In this document: in pieces, positions 54,764 to 64,000 of the stretch
How positions within the stretch are numbered: the stretch's first letter is position 1
How the letters are laid out: every line of letters starts with the position of its first letter
Origin: Phallusia mammillata
Taxonomy: Eukaryota; Chordata; Ascidiacea; Phlebobranchia; Ascidiidae
Direction of reading: 5' to 3'
NCBI GenBank assembly: GCA_003260075.1
Contig: QLIY01000475.1
Location: 58,351 to 122,350 of the forward strand
DNA length: 64,000 nt
Made by a program: the position numbers and the translations under genes
Notes under the pieces: generated by a model
The model's database searches: none
The model's input: only the letters and a program-made list of their open reading frames with translations
Told to the model about the DNA's origin: nothing

Positions 54764-57700
54764 TGTTTTGCTTTAAACAAAAATATAACGGTGTGACGTT
54801 AGGTTTTTAAAAAAAGATTATGCAATAGCGCAATAACGCGTGTAAACTTTGTCAAGATTTGTTGGTTGTTCCCCCCCCCCTGTTTGTTTTGCTTTAAACA
54901 AAAATATAACGGTGTGACGTTAGGTTTTAAAAAAAAGATTATGCAATAACGCAATAACGCGTGTAAACTTTGTGTTGGTTGTGCAACCAATTCATCAGTT
55001 GTCTGTTCAATTGACCCAAACGTTTCCTTCTGTTAATGATTGGCGCTGTATTAACAACGGGATTTTGCAAACCACTCGCAAAATTTTGATTCACACAGGC
55101 TTCGGGTTCGAACCCCGCCTTGTGTTGACCAATGTGCACTGAAAAAAACGAAAGCTCCAATTTTAAAATCCAAACTGGAGCAACGACATCTAAAAGTAGC
55201 TTCCTACTGATTCGGTCCTTCAATCCTATTTGCGGAAATTAATTCTGGAACAAATCGGGACCAACATCCGTTATGACGTCACACACGAGAACAAATCGAT
55301 GTTCGCTCTTCTTTTATTACGTGATAATTAGTAGACGCGGTAGAGCGGGTACAAGTTAGTGATGAATAATGCATTGGTGAGGCGGAGTTGGAAAGGTGCT
55401 GGCATGTCGCAACTGATACAGATGTCGACCTGCAAATTACATTACAACGAGGCGAGTAACTTGTGTAGCGCAGTTGCTTATTGAGTTTGAGAGTTTTTAG
55501 TGCTTTTTTGTAAGAAAATGAATTTAATCATAAACATTACTGCCAAAGTACTGGTGTATATAGACTACATCGGGCATTCAGAAAACGTCACAACGTTACG
55601 ACAGTTTCCATTGTCATCGTCAGGTTAAATAACACCCACAGAAGGGATGCAGCTTAGGTGTGCACAACAGTAAAAATGTTTAACACTCAAATACTGACTT
55701 GTATCCATTTGCTCAGAATATTTAAAACCGTGCGTTGTGTACATAACAAGCATACATAAAGTACATAACATGAATTTTTTTAAAGAAATAGGCCTTTAAA
55801 TCGCCAACCATGTTCTCTTGTCTAGTAAGTAAGGCCTGATAATAACTTGCTATAGCAGAAGTTAGTTTTTAGTTTTTCAGGCGTTAAAGGTGTTTTTCAG
55901 AAAGTCTGGTTTCGTTACGATTGTCAATTGCAAATGTTTTAAAGCTCTATTTCGCTTGCTTTAGTGTTTATAAATGGCTTGGTGCAGCAGGTTCAGTAAC
56001 TGTTACGAGATTTGAAACTAAAACTGTAGTTTCTAACTTTCATCCAACTAAACTTTTGGTTTATGCCGTACAAGTACCATGCTAGTGGGGATAATTGAAG
56101 GTTGTTATTACTTGCGATTTTTGATGTCCCCCCCCCCATTTGAAACTAAAACTGTAGTTTCTAACTTTCATCCAACTAAACTTTTAGTTTATGCCGTACA
56201 AGTACCATGTTAGTGGGGATTATTGAAGGTTGTTATTACTTGCGATTTTTGATGTTTTTTTTCACGTTGTTAGAATAGATGCGAACCCAATCTCAGCAAA
56301 ATCCCCCAAAAAATTGTAAAAAAATATGCGCCATTATGCCACTGCCCTTTGATTTTAACACCTAGCTATAACGCAAATAAATAATTAAACCGCTCGCCGA
56401 GCAAAAATCGAATTCTCGTCTCAACACGCTGCTCACACGTACTGGAGCGTGTCTAATGATAAATGGAAATAGCAGGCGTAATCAACCAGTGTGAAATTAT
56501 ATGAGGTGTTGATAGATTTTTTCTTGCCATGCAACTCAATGCAGAATGTGTAATAAACCTTAGAGAGCTGTCTTCGGTGTGTTGTTGATAAGGTTGCGTG
56601 CATTGAAGCGCGGGGCAAGAAACGGTTGTTTATTTCGAAAGTTATTTACATTTACTTGACTCTTTGTGTGTCTTTAATGTAATAATTACGAAGTCTATAA
56701 GACAGCGCGTAACTAGTTCATATACTTCTTATGCTTACATCGTCAAGTACGTAAAACTGATGCCTTTTCTCGAACGTGACTGAAATGACTTTATGACCTC
56801 GCCTTGACCTTGGTTTGACCTTTGTTTTAACATGTGGGGGGGCCCCCCCCCCTAATCAACCAGTGTGAAATTATATGAGGTGTTGATAGATTTTTTCTTG
56901 GCATGCAACTCAAAGCAGAATGTGTAATAAACCTTAGAGCGAGCTGTCTTCGGTGTATTGTTGATAAGGTTGCGTGTATTGAAGCGCGGGGCAAGAAACG
57001 GTTGTTTATTTCAAAAATGTTTGCATTTACTTAACTGTTTGTGTGCGTTTTTAATGTAATAATTAATAAGTCTATATAACAGCACTTAACTAGTTCATAT
57101 ACTTTCTATGCTTACAACGTTATGCAGTTAAATCTGATGCATTTTCTCGAACATAACTCTATGACCTCGCCTTGACCTTGGTTTGACCTCTGTTTTAACA
57201 TGTGGGGTCACTGGTTGTTGTCGACACGTCGGTTGTAAAGTCGCTTGGTTTGTGTTTGGTTCAGTTCAGTCACAAGTATTATAACCATGATTGCATGCAG
57301 GGGTAGCGTTGATGTTTTGGCAAGTTGGCTGCAAAGTGTAAGGCATGTGGCGGTTTGTGGTAATCTTCAACAAACTTTAGTTAGGCATGGCTTTTGAAAA
57401 GAATAATTTTTGGATGAAATGCATTAGTTAGTTTCTAAGAGATTTGAGCAGAATTTATTTCGAAAGTCGATAAAATCAGATTTAAATGTTTCACAAGGAG
57501 TTTCTATGTATCAAATTTCGATTAGGAAACGCAGCTTGGTTAAAAGTAGTATGACAGACTGGTCATTATGTTCGCAGGAACAGATTAGCCTGTCATGTAA
57601 GAAATTGGATAAGAAGTTTAGATTTTAGTTCCCATGTTCCAAAATGGGTTCGCAAAACCGTTTGTGTGATTATAGGGCCGAAGGGTTGTTTACCGCTAAA

Positions 57701-60700
57701 AGCCCCCCCCCCTGCGGCGGTTTGTGGTAATCTTCAGCAAACTTTAGTTTTTAAAGAGAATAATTTCAGAATGAAATGAATTTCTTAATTTCAAAGAGAT
57801 TTGAGCAAAATTGTTTTTGGATGTCGATAAAATCAGATTTAAATGTTTCACAAGGAGTTTCTATGGATCAGATGTCGATTAGGAAACGCAGCTTGGTGAA
57901 AAGTAGTATAACAGACCAGTGGCGTAGCCAGGAAGGGGCCAAAACCCCCCCCCCCCCCCATTACCAAAAATGACTTTTGTCACCAAGTTGTAAGGCGAAA
58001 TCCATGCGTTATTTACTCATGCAGACATGGAATAAATCAATAAAGCGTTTGGCTCAGTCGAACCACAGTTTGGCAAGTCACGTGTTTGGTAAAAGCACGC
58101 CGAGCGTCAGTATGAAGTTGTATTAGACAACAAATCATTTGCCCCCTCCCAAAGTTTTGGCTGCCTACGCAACTGTAACAGACGGGTCATTACGTTCGCA
58201 AGATCAGATTATCCTGTCACGTAGAAACTTGGTTAAAAAGTTTAGATTTTAGTTCCCATGTTCCAAAAATTGGTTCGCGAAACCGTTTGTGTGATTGTAA
58301 GGGTCGAAGAGTTGCTAAGCGCCAAAAGATGAAAAATAACAATGCGCTTCGAAGTTTTAAACACAACCTCGCCTTCTGGTATTCTATGCAGGAGCGACAA
58401 AGCAGTATCAAATTGATTTAAGGACAACATTCTACGCGTAGGTTAAGTTTGTGAGTTTCATTAACTAGCCAGGACTTAAATTTGTTATAAATTACCGCAG
58501 CTTAAATCCCATACAGGAAGAACGTAAAAAGTTTTGTAATTGATCTTATTTTTCGTGTAAACTTATAAAAGAAGATAAAAATGCGACGTTTGAACAAATC
58601 ATCGAATTTTAGTGTCTTATGCCGTAACAACAAAGCCGTATCAAGTTGATTGACAGATTTAATTCTGAAAAAGTTTCGGCGAATATTTTTAATGCAGTGT
58701 TTTGCCTGATTGTGCGTCGAGCTGCAATTGGTCAGGACTTGTACACTTATTGTAAATTGCCGCAGCTTAAATCCCCCATTGGCAGAAAATAGAAACTGTA
58801 GTTGATCGAATTTTGCGGATGAACTTATAATGCCGCCGCAACCAAAACATCTCAGGGCAACCATGAAAGGCAGATCACAAAGTCTTCCTCAAGGAAACCT
58901 AGTATTTGCCGAGTCATCCACAAATGCGAGTCGTTACTCGTTTCATGACTCAGCAAGCATGACTCAGCTCGACGACAAGCGCGATAAACGTAAATCCCTA
59001 GTCGCGGCGCAGGTGAATTCCCCAACTCGTTTCAAATAAAAACCTTGAATGAATCGGTTATTTCCCCGCAGGTACTTTCCCTGGGCGCCGACGTCCTTCC
59101 CGAATACAAACTACAAACTCCGCACATGCACAAGTGGACGATTCTACATTACAGCCTCTTCAAGGTAACAATCGCTTCACAGTTACGTCACAACTAGTCA
59201 TTGTTCTAAATTATCACGTGACTTGCAGGCGGTCTGGGATTGGTTGATCTTGATCCTCGTGATATACACAGCTATTTTCACACCGTTTACTGCGGCGTTC
59301 ATCCTTAAGGTAAGTTTGAAATATTTCGGTTCCTGTGAATCGCCATTTCAAATATTTTCGAATGCAGTTACGTCACGAAACAAAGGAGGTGACCCAAACG
59401 CAAGGTTATAACTTCGACCCCCCCCCCGGTATCACATAAATCTACTCGCGTACCACCTGAAAAGTTACGGCGTACCACAGTTTGAGAGCCACTGCTGCAG
59501 ATCGCCATTTCAAATGTTTTCGAATGCAGTTACGTCATGAGACAAAGGAGGTGACGCAAACACAAGGTTACAACTTCGAAGAACCTCTGACAGTTGTAGA
59601 ACTTCTCGTCGACATTTTCTTTGTCGTTGACATCATAATCAACTTTAGAACAACGTAAGTATTACGTCAATCAATTGAACCTGTGAGCATATGTTTAAAA
59701 TCGTTAATATTAGATTTATACAAGAAATTTAAAGTACCACAAAAGGCGAAACGCACCGTCCATAGTACATTGACGGAATTGACTTTTATTAATTCTTTGC
59801 AGATATGTGAACAAGAATGACGAAGTCGTGTCAAACCCCACGAAGATCGTCATCCATTATTTCAAAGGCTGGTTCCTGATTGATCTCGTCGCTGCCGTGC
59901 CATTTGACCTCTTGGTGGCGGGCCAGAGTCAACAGGAGGTGAGTTACAACCATTGGCGGGATTTATCCGGTACGCACCGGTTCTATGGAACCGTCTCACG
60001 AAATTTTATGAGATCAGCGAACCGGTTAACGTTACTGGTTACTGTCAATGGACTTTTTGTAACAGAACCGACTGACAAAAACTTGAATTCCACCACTGCC
60101 AGAACAGCTCTATAAACTTGATATTATGTCTGGCAGCAATAGCTAATACAGTGGTGGGATTCAGCCGGTTCGCACCGGTTCTATAGAACCGTCTTACAAA
60201 ATTTTATGAGATCAGCGAACTGGTTAGCATAACTGGTTACTGTCAATGGACTTTTTGTAACAGNACCGGTTAGCATTACTGGTTACTGTCAATGGACTTT
60301 TTGTAACAGAACTGGCTGAAAAATATGACTTATATGATAGAACCGACTGACAAAGAATTTTTAATCCCACCACTGGTTATAACCTGTCAATTAATGAAGC
60401 GACAATTGATTTATTTATCATTCAGACAACTTTAATCGGTCTCCTGAAAACCGCTCGACTTCTGCGCTTGGTTCGTGTGGCGCGCAAACTTGATCGCTAC
60501 AGCGAATTCGGCGCAGCAGTATTGTTTCTATTGATGTGTTCATTTGTCCTTATCGCCCATTGGTTGGCTTGCATCTGGTACGCGATCGGCAACATGGAAA
60601 GACCGATGCTAGACAACAGCATAGGTGAGTTATGGTGATGTCACTGTGTATTGTGTCATAATAGGCAATTGTTTGTTGCGTCCATGTGGTGATTATATCA

Positions 60701-63563
60701 GTGTGCATCCCCCCCCCCCGGCGTTCATATTGAAGGTAAGTTTGAAACGTCTCGGTTTATGTAGATCTGTGGTTTTCAATCTTATACGGACCGCGTACCA
60801 CCTGACAATTTTCTCTATTGTTGCGTACCACTTATCCTAAACCCTGTTTGAATGGAAAGACCAAGAAATAGACCCATTTTCTCGCCCTGACTAGCGTATT
60901 TAGTAACTTCAAAAGACTGTCCAAGAGTTTTGCCATAAACCAAGGCTGATCAGTTGGGTCAGTCCAGTTGCAATTTTAGATCGGACTTAAATTAGGTATC
61001 ACATAAATCTACTCGCGTACCACCTGAAAAGTTACGGCGTACCACAGTTTGAGAGCCACTGCTGCAGATCGCCATTTCAAATGTTTTCGAATGCAGTTAC
61101 GTCATGAGACAAAGGAGGTGACGCAAACACAAGGTTACAACTTCGAAGAACCTCTGACAGTTGTAGAACTTCTCGTCGACATTTTCTTTGTCGTTGACAT
61201 CATAATCAACTTTAGAACAACGTAAGTATGACGTCAATTAATTGAACATGTAAATTTCCGTTTAAATATCGTTAATATCAAATGTCTACTTAAACAAGTA
61301 ATTTAAGCTCAGCAAAAAAATCAGAGCCAGTATCAAGCTTATAGAGTTCTTCTGGCAAATGTATTTTTATTCCGACATTTTGACGTCCTGTGCAGGTCGC
61401 CTTCATTAGGGTAAATAACACTAAATGCACGTAGTACAGTGCACGATAAACAAAGGAAAAAAGAATGGAACGCAAGCACGCCATAAGAGCTCCACAAACT
61501 TGATATTATGCCTGGCAGCAATAGCTTATATACCAGAGCCAGTATTTTGTGTAAAACATAACGACGTTTCGGCAAGTACTATTACCATTATTATCATATG
61601 TTTTACATAAATATACTGACTCTGATTTTTTGCTCAGATTATTCAAAAACCGTGAATAGTGTACCTAAGAAATTTAAAGTTACGGAAAAACTAACGGAAT
61701 TGACTTTTATTATTTCCCTGCAGATATGTGAACAAGAATGACGAAGTTGTGTCAAACCCCACTAAGATCGTCATCCATTATTTCAAGGGATGGTTCCTGA
61801 TTGATCTCGTCGCTGCAGTGCCATTTGACCTCTTGGTGGCGGGCCAGAGTCAACAGGAGGTGAGTTATAAACAGCAGTGGGATTCAGCCGGTTCTATAGA
61901 ACCGCCTCACGAAATTTTATGAGGTCAGTAAACCGGTTAGCATTACTGGTACTGTCAATGAACTTTTTCTGACAGAACAGGCTAAAAAATATGACTTTTG
62001 TGAAAGAACCGGTTGAAATCTATGATTTTTATGATAGAACCGGCTGACAAAAATTTGATTCCTACCACTGGTTATAACCCTTCAATGAATTAAGCGACAA
62101 ACTGACCATTTTGCAACTTATTATTCAGACAACTTTAATCGGTCTCCTGAAAACCGCCCGACTTCTGCGCTTGGTTCGTGTGGCGCGCAAACTTGATCGC
62201 TACAGCGAGTTCGGTGCTGCAGTATTGTTTCTATTGATGTGTTCGTTTGTCCTTATCGCTCATTGGTTGGCTTGCATCTGGTACGCGATCGGCAACATGG
62301 AGAGACCGATGCTCGACAACAGCATAGGTTGGTTGTGGCGATGTTTATGTGTGTATTGGGTCATAGACAGGGTTGACATCGACGTGGGTCCAAAAATAAG
62401 GTCATATGAAATGAAACAAACGTTTTTGATTAAATCTTTGCATTTACAAAGCACATGCCAAATTTTATGCCACAAACAATCTGTTCCAGCAACTCTTTGT
62501 TCGTTACTTCGTGCATCTCACAACAGCTCAGGTCTAGGTTTACTTGTAGGGATTTGACTTGTAACTGTTAAAAAAGAGACAAAATTAGACTCAAGTCAAA
62601 AACAAGGACATTATTTAAGACTATGGTAATAAGGACAATAAATTGTTCTGAGACATTGACCTTCAAAATAAGGACATATCTTAGAAATAAGGACGGTATG
62701 GCAACCTTATGGTCATAGCACATACGTCAACGTCTCAATGTACATATCACGTAATTGTGTAAAACGGTTTATGGTAAATATGTATTTGTTTGTTGCGTCA
62801 TTGTGTGATACGTCACTGTGAACCACGTCATCATGTATTACGTATTTTAACCCATTGTAACACGAGTATTATTATTTCCACGACCAGGTTGGCTTGACAC
62901 ACTGGGTGATCAGCTTCACACTCCGTACAACAACACATACGTGAACGGGATCCTTGTTTCAAGCACTGGAGGTCCTTCCACCTCAGACAAATACATCACT
63001 GCTCTATACTTCACTTTCAGCAGTCTCACAAGCGTCGGGTTCGGAAACGTTTCGCCAAACACAAACAATGAGAAGATTTTCTCCATATGCGTTATGCTCA
63101 TCGGATGTAAGTAGGCTTGTTCTCGCGCTGATGGGACGGCCAAAGCTTGTTTTCTGGGGTTATAGGGTTCTCATTAAATAGTTAATAAACATGTCCTTAA
63201 TTAGTTCACATATTGTTTGGTTTAACAAGTAGCAAACTATTTCGATGTAAAAGCATAGAGCCAATAAATGATAAGCTGCAGAAAGTGCACACTGTTTCCA
63301 TCTATAAGGTCTCATTTCGATGCAGATTTTAAAGATTTTCCAAACTCTTACATTTTTCCGCAGCTCTCATGTACGCTTCGATCTTCGGAAATGTCAGCGC
63401 GATTATTCAGCGCTTGTACAGCGGAACAGCAAGATTCCACACACAGATGTTACGGATCAAGGAGTTTATCCGGTTCCACCAAATACCGAATCCTCTGAAA
63501 CAAAGATTGGAGGAATATTTCCAACACGCCTGGTCATACACAAACGGGATCGACATGAACATG
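44238..63563 (+). CDS. KCNH2/6/7-like: ERG-type voltage-gated potassium channel (KCNH2/6/7 class), 3' end outside window
   Basis: Exons: 44238-44313, 45259-45365, 47486-47612, 51132-51245 (PAS domain: [41 protein letters not shown]), 51684-51744, 52540-52719, 52809-52922, 54141-54199 (ESDLVRYQ), 54268-54378, 59072-59164, 59229-59309 (S1), 59530-59654 (S2-S3), 59803-59938, 60426-60624 or its copy 62129-62337 (S4 [16 protein letters not shown]5), 62888-63106 (pore SVGFGN, S6), 63364-63563 (C-linker). The product is a plasma-membrane delayed rectifier (IKr type). The SVGFGN filter is specific to ERG among KCNH channels. Junction 51744 to 52540 is out of phase unless a GTAGGT donor at 51741 is used; an optional exon at 51934-52038 is possible. 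Repeated exons are listed separately. The cyclic-nucleotide-binding domain lies beyond the window. Confidence 0.93.
45475..45585. mobile_element. Short hAT-type element
   Basis: Starts TAGAAATGTACAGAATCGGC and ends TTCGCTACATCTCTA. It is flanked by GTTTAAAC and GTTCAAAC (seven of eight). It contains repeated TTCGG/CCGAA units, as does the fragment near 28358. Intron 2 of the ERG gene. Confidence 0.65.
46209..48600. repeat. Cluster of C-joints, allelic overlaps and (GGTTCG)n arrays in ERG introns 2 and 3
   Basis: Joints at 46210, 46454, 47015, 47084 and 47813. The block 46045-46200 repeats at 46222-46345. 47031-47083 repeats 48535-48594 more than 1 kb away, so at least one contig is misplaced. 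Hexamer arrays of TTCGGG lie at 46617-46655 and 47095-47139, followed by long-range similarity of 46790-46990 with 47155-47400. Confidence 0.65.
49284..49545. repeat. Fragments of the hammerhead-like repeat family in ERG intron 3
   Basis: GTTTGTAGAGCTCTTCGGGC near 49284 and GCCAGAAGAGCTCTACAAAC near 49494 with the tail GCCTGGCAGCAATAAC. Two joints (49330, 49482) cut the region, so the middle of the element is missing. Confidence 0.55.
49768..49970. mobile_element. hAT-type MITE, CAGTGGTCGGCAAC ends
   Basis: Starts CAGTGGTCGGCAACGG and ends TTGCCGACCCCTG. The flanks GTTTAAAC and TTTGAAAC agree at six of eight positions. Third member of the family at 7097 and 10254. Confidence 0.7.
52221..52449. 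mobile_element. hAT-type MITE, inverted, with partial allelic copy before it
   Basis: Starts CAGTGGTGGGGTTCAAA and ends AATCCCACCACTG. It contains a tandemly repeated inner segment (TATCGCAAAAGTCA and TATCACAAAAGTCA). A truncated copy at 52112-52166 ends in ten C. It sits between ERG exons 5 and 6. Confidence 0.65.
53664..54106. mobile_element. hAT-type element with perfect target duplication
   Basis: Starts CAGGGGTGGCCAAACA and ends TTTGGCCATCACTG. GTCTATTC occurs directly on both sides (53656-53663 and 54107-54114). It lies 26 bp upstream of the exon 8 acceptor, so the polypyrimidine tract of that exon abuts the insertion. Confidence 0.9.
54433..54457 (+). pseudogene. Duplicated 3' end of an ERG exon
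   Basis: The last 25 bases of exon 54268-54378 and the start of its intron recur after ten C (54423-54432). Allelic contig overlap. Confidence 0.75.
54540..54700 (-). mobile_element. SINE-like repeat with tRNA-like and 5S-like segments
   Basis: On the minus strand it contains GTGGGTTCGAGTCCCGAC, a B-box-like tRNA segment, and farther on GCTTGGGAGACCGGCTG, which resembles part of 5S rRNA. The right side is cut by 53 C. It is an interpretation; no full tRNA fold was found. Confidence 0.35.
54707..54759. other. Run of 53 C, probable gap filler
   Basis: A perfect 53-C run, the mirror of the 53-G run at 6647. No overlap duplication flanks it, so sequence is probably missing in the intron after exon 54268-54378. 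Confidence 0.7.
54760..58829. other. Large ERG intron upstream of the alternative first exon
   Basis: It holds several overlap duplications (54760-54870 with 54881-54975; 56010-56127 with 56138-56260; 56475-56835 with 56853-57205; 57355-57702 with 57713-57920) and a hAT-type element at 57917-58175. The sequence before 58830 should contain the promoter of the short channel form. No other coding sequence is supported. Confidence 0.55.
57917..58175. mobile_element. hAT-type element with CAGTGGCGTAGCC ends and perfect target duplication
   Basis: Starts CAGTGGCGTAGCCAGGAAGG and ends GGCTGCCTACGCAACTG. TAACAGAC flanks both sides (57909-57916 and 58176-58183). It contains a 15-C run that merges its own C tract with a joint. 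Related to 24390-24852. Confidence 0.85.
58830..59012 (+). CDS. KCNH2/6/7-like: Alternative first coding exon of the ERG channel (ERG1b-like short N-terminus)
   Basis: An ATG-initiated frame of 61 codons ends in CAG/gtgaat in phase 0. It therefore joins directly to exon 59072-59164, giving KSLVAAQ followed by [17 protein letters not shown]. Mammalian KCNH2 isoform 1b likewise replaces the PAS region by a short basic N-terminus ending SSLVAQ before [14 protein letters not shown]. The exon lies just upstream of the same shared exon, as in mammals. It starts [20 protein letters not shown], is basic near both ends (KRDKRK) and has no PAS domain. In mammals the 1b form deactivates faster and co-assembles with 1a; the same here is inferred. 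An AG before GGCAACC at 58858 could also make it internal, but that frame meets a stop. Confidence 0.72.
59368..59417 (+). pseudogene. Truncated allelic copy of the ERG S2-S3 exon
   Basis: The first 50 bases of the exon, with acceptor and four differences from the full copy, end at ten C (59418-59427). The full exon follows at 59530. Confidence 0.75.
59951..60098. mobile_element. hAT-type MITE, first of two side by side in the ERG intron
   Basis: Starts CATTGGCGGGATTTATCCGG and ends TTCCACCACTG. Its left flank GTTACAAC matches GTTATAAC right of the second element (60375), so the pair seems to occupy one original insertion site. Confidence 0.65.
60099..60148 (+). repeat. Tail of the hammerhead-like repeat, with GTC at the predicted cleavage site
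   Basis: Reads CAGAACAGCTCTATAAAC then ATTATGTCTGGCAGCAATAGC. This copy has GTC where most have GCC. ATGTC would pair with the ACGT of GAAACGT to form stem III, with cleavage after C. It lies between two hAT copies. Confidence 0.45.
60149..60375. mobile_element. hAT-type MITE, second of two, with an internal N
   Basis: Starts CAGTGGTGGGATTCAGCCGG and ends AATCCCACCACTG. An N at 60264 separates a repeated inner stretch (TAGCATTACTGGTTACTGTC), so a collapse or join occurred there. Confidence 0.7.
60709..60719. other. C-joint that restarts the ERG S1-S5 region
   Basis: Eleven C. The sequence after it begins with the last 16 bases of the S1 exon (GGCGTTCATATTGAAG) and its donor, then runs through a second set of S2-S5 exons. 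Last homopolymer joint in the window. Confidence 0.8.
61097..61859 (+). pseudogene. Second copies of two ERG exons (S2-S3 and following)
   Basis: 61097-61221 is identical to 59530-59654. 61724-61859 differs from 59803-59938 at about five synonymous sites only. Both have proper splice sites. Synonymous-only change and the joint at 60709 fit a second haplotype, not mutually exclusive exons. Confidence 0.7.
61331..61540 (-). repeat. Hammerhead-like palindromic repeat, decayed copy, reverse strand
   Basis: The minus strand has CTAATGA in place of CTGATGA and CAAAAT in place of GAAAC, so it is not expected to cleave. The hairpin pairs are kept with loop GCAC. The border AGAGTTCTTCTGGC and tail GCCTGGCAGCAATAGC are present. 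Confidence 0.55.
61872..62070. mobile_element. hAT-type MITE at the same intron site as 59951-60375
   Basis: The element ends CCTACCACTG. It is flanked by GTTATAAA and GTTATAAC. The insertion site relative to the exon donor equals that of the first copy set, which shows the two sets are the same locus. Confidence 0.75.
62129..62337 (+). pseudogene. Second copy of the ERG S4-S5 exon
   Basis: Encodes the same residues as 60426-60624 ([20 protein letters not shown] and on), with silent changes. Its donor is GTTGGT where the first copy has GTGAGT. It is the copy contiguous with the pore exon at 62888, so it may be the one to use. Confidence 0.6.
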
Positions 63564-64000
63564 GTAACCATGGCAACTTAATCATTTACTTCGTTTCGTG
63601 CGAGTTGTGAAATCTCTTCAAAATATTTGTTTTTTTTAAACTGGCGTTGCAAATGCTACTAAAAAAGATCAAAATGTCGATCGAGGCCTTTTACAGTTTT
63701 CCAATAAAATTTTCCCGTTTTAAAATCAGGGTTTGATTGTTTAAGTCAGAAGTTAAAACGCCTTGGTCTTCATGGGACCAAAATAACTTTGACAAACCCA
63801 CTCGAAAATTATTCTATCAAGTTCGGTCCTTTTTGCATCACTGTCAATTTTGCATTAAAGTCTTTTTTAATGAAGCTTTTTGTTCTTCCACGAACACAAT
63901 TCGATGTATATAAGCTATTTCTGCCAGGCATAATGTCTAGTTTATAGAGCTCTTCTGGCAACTGTTTTTTTCCCGACGTTTCGACGTACGTAGGATCTGT
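63564..64000. other. Start of the next ERG intron
   Basis: After the donor at 63564. It ends in another copy of the hammerhead-like repeat in reverse orientation (GCCAGGCATAATGTC near 63926, GAGCTCTTCTGGC near 63948, CCGACGTTTCGACGT near 63973). No exon seen. Confidence 0.6.

Larger units (their letters stand above)
39105..60719. other. Twenty-two C homopolymer joints
   Basis: Start positions: 39105, 42013, 42314, 46210, 46454, 47015, 47084, 47813, 49330, 49482, 50676, 52167, 53158, 54423, 54707, 54871, 56128, 56843, 57703, 57945, 59418, 60709. Same lengths and flanking duplications as the G joints but on the other strand. No G joint occurs in this part. Confidence 0.85.

Noticed and set aside
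59530-62337. Mutually exclusive tandem exons in the ERG channel
   Set aside because: The copies differ only at silent sites, share one transposon insertion site and are separated by a contig joint.

Overview
The window looks like genomic DNA from a compact invertebrate chordate genome, most probably an ascidian tunicate. It is AT-rich and has short introns. Splice acceptors often sit just before start codons, as expected with spliced-leader trans-splicing. Two mitochondrial genes are packed 162 bp apart. Duplicated allelic segments differ by a few percent, which fits a highly heterozygous species. The species itself is inferred; the genes identify an animal with vertebrate-like orthologues.

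Layout from left to right. 1-2016 (+): 3' part of EXO1. 6087-7007 (+): a signal-peptide exon and a basic exon of uncertain assignment. 8591-14466 (+): a secreted protein with a cysteine-rich N-terminus and at least eight thrombospondin type-1 repeats. 15899-19868 (+): a complete nine-exon HERPUD gene. 21948-38377 (-): three tandem glycine-cleavage H-protein genes. The right-hand one (32967-38377) is the ordinary mitochondrial GCSH. The two to its left (26665-29964 and 21948-23550) have a signal peptide instead of a mitochondrial presequence and have lost the lipoyl lysine. 38540-39864 (-): the mitochondrial GTPase MTG2, 162 bp upstream of GCSH on the same strand and possibly in an operon with it. 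44238-63563 and beyond (+): an ERG-type potassium channel gene of the KCNH2/6/7 class with a PAS-containing long start and an alternative ERG1b-like start at 58830.

The most interesting biology is the pair of predicted secreted, lipoyl-lysine-less H-protein paralogues. Next come a repeat family that carries a hammerhead-ribozyme-like core with covarying stem II pairs, and the conserved ERG1b-type alternative first exon.

The assembly needs caution. There are 47 homopolymer joints, most exactly 10 bases long. All are G before 35.9 kb and all are C after 39.1 kb. Many separate two near-identical overlapping copies of the same sequence. They look like gap placeholders between unmerged, often allelic, contigs. 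They frameshift EXO1 and MTG2, duplicate exons of HERPUD, the H-protein genes and the ERG gene, and imply an orientation switch inside GCSH intron 1. Introns and intergenic DNA are full of short non-autonomous DNA transposons, mostly hAT-type, several with perfect 8-bp target duplications.
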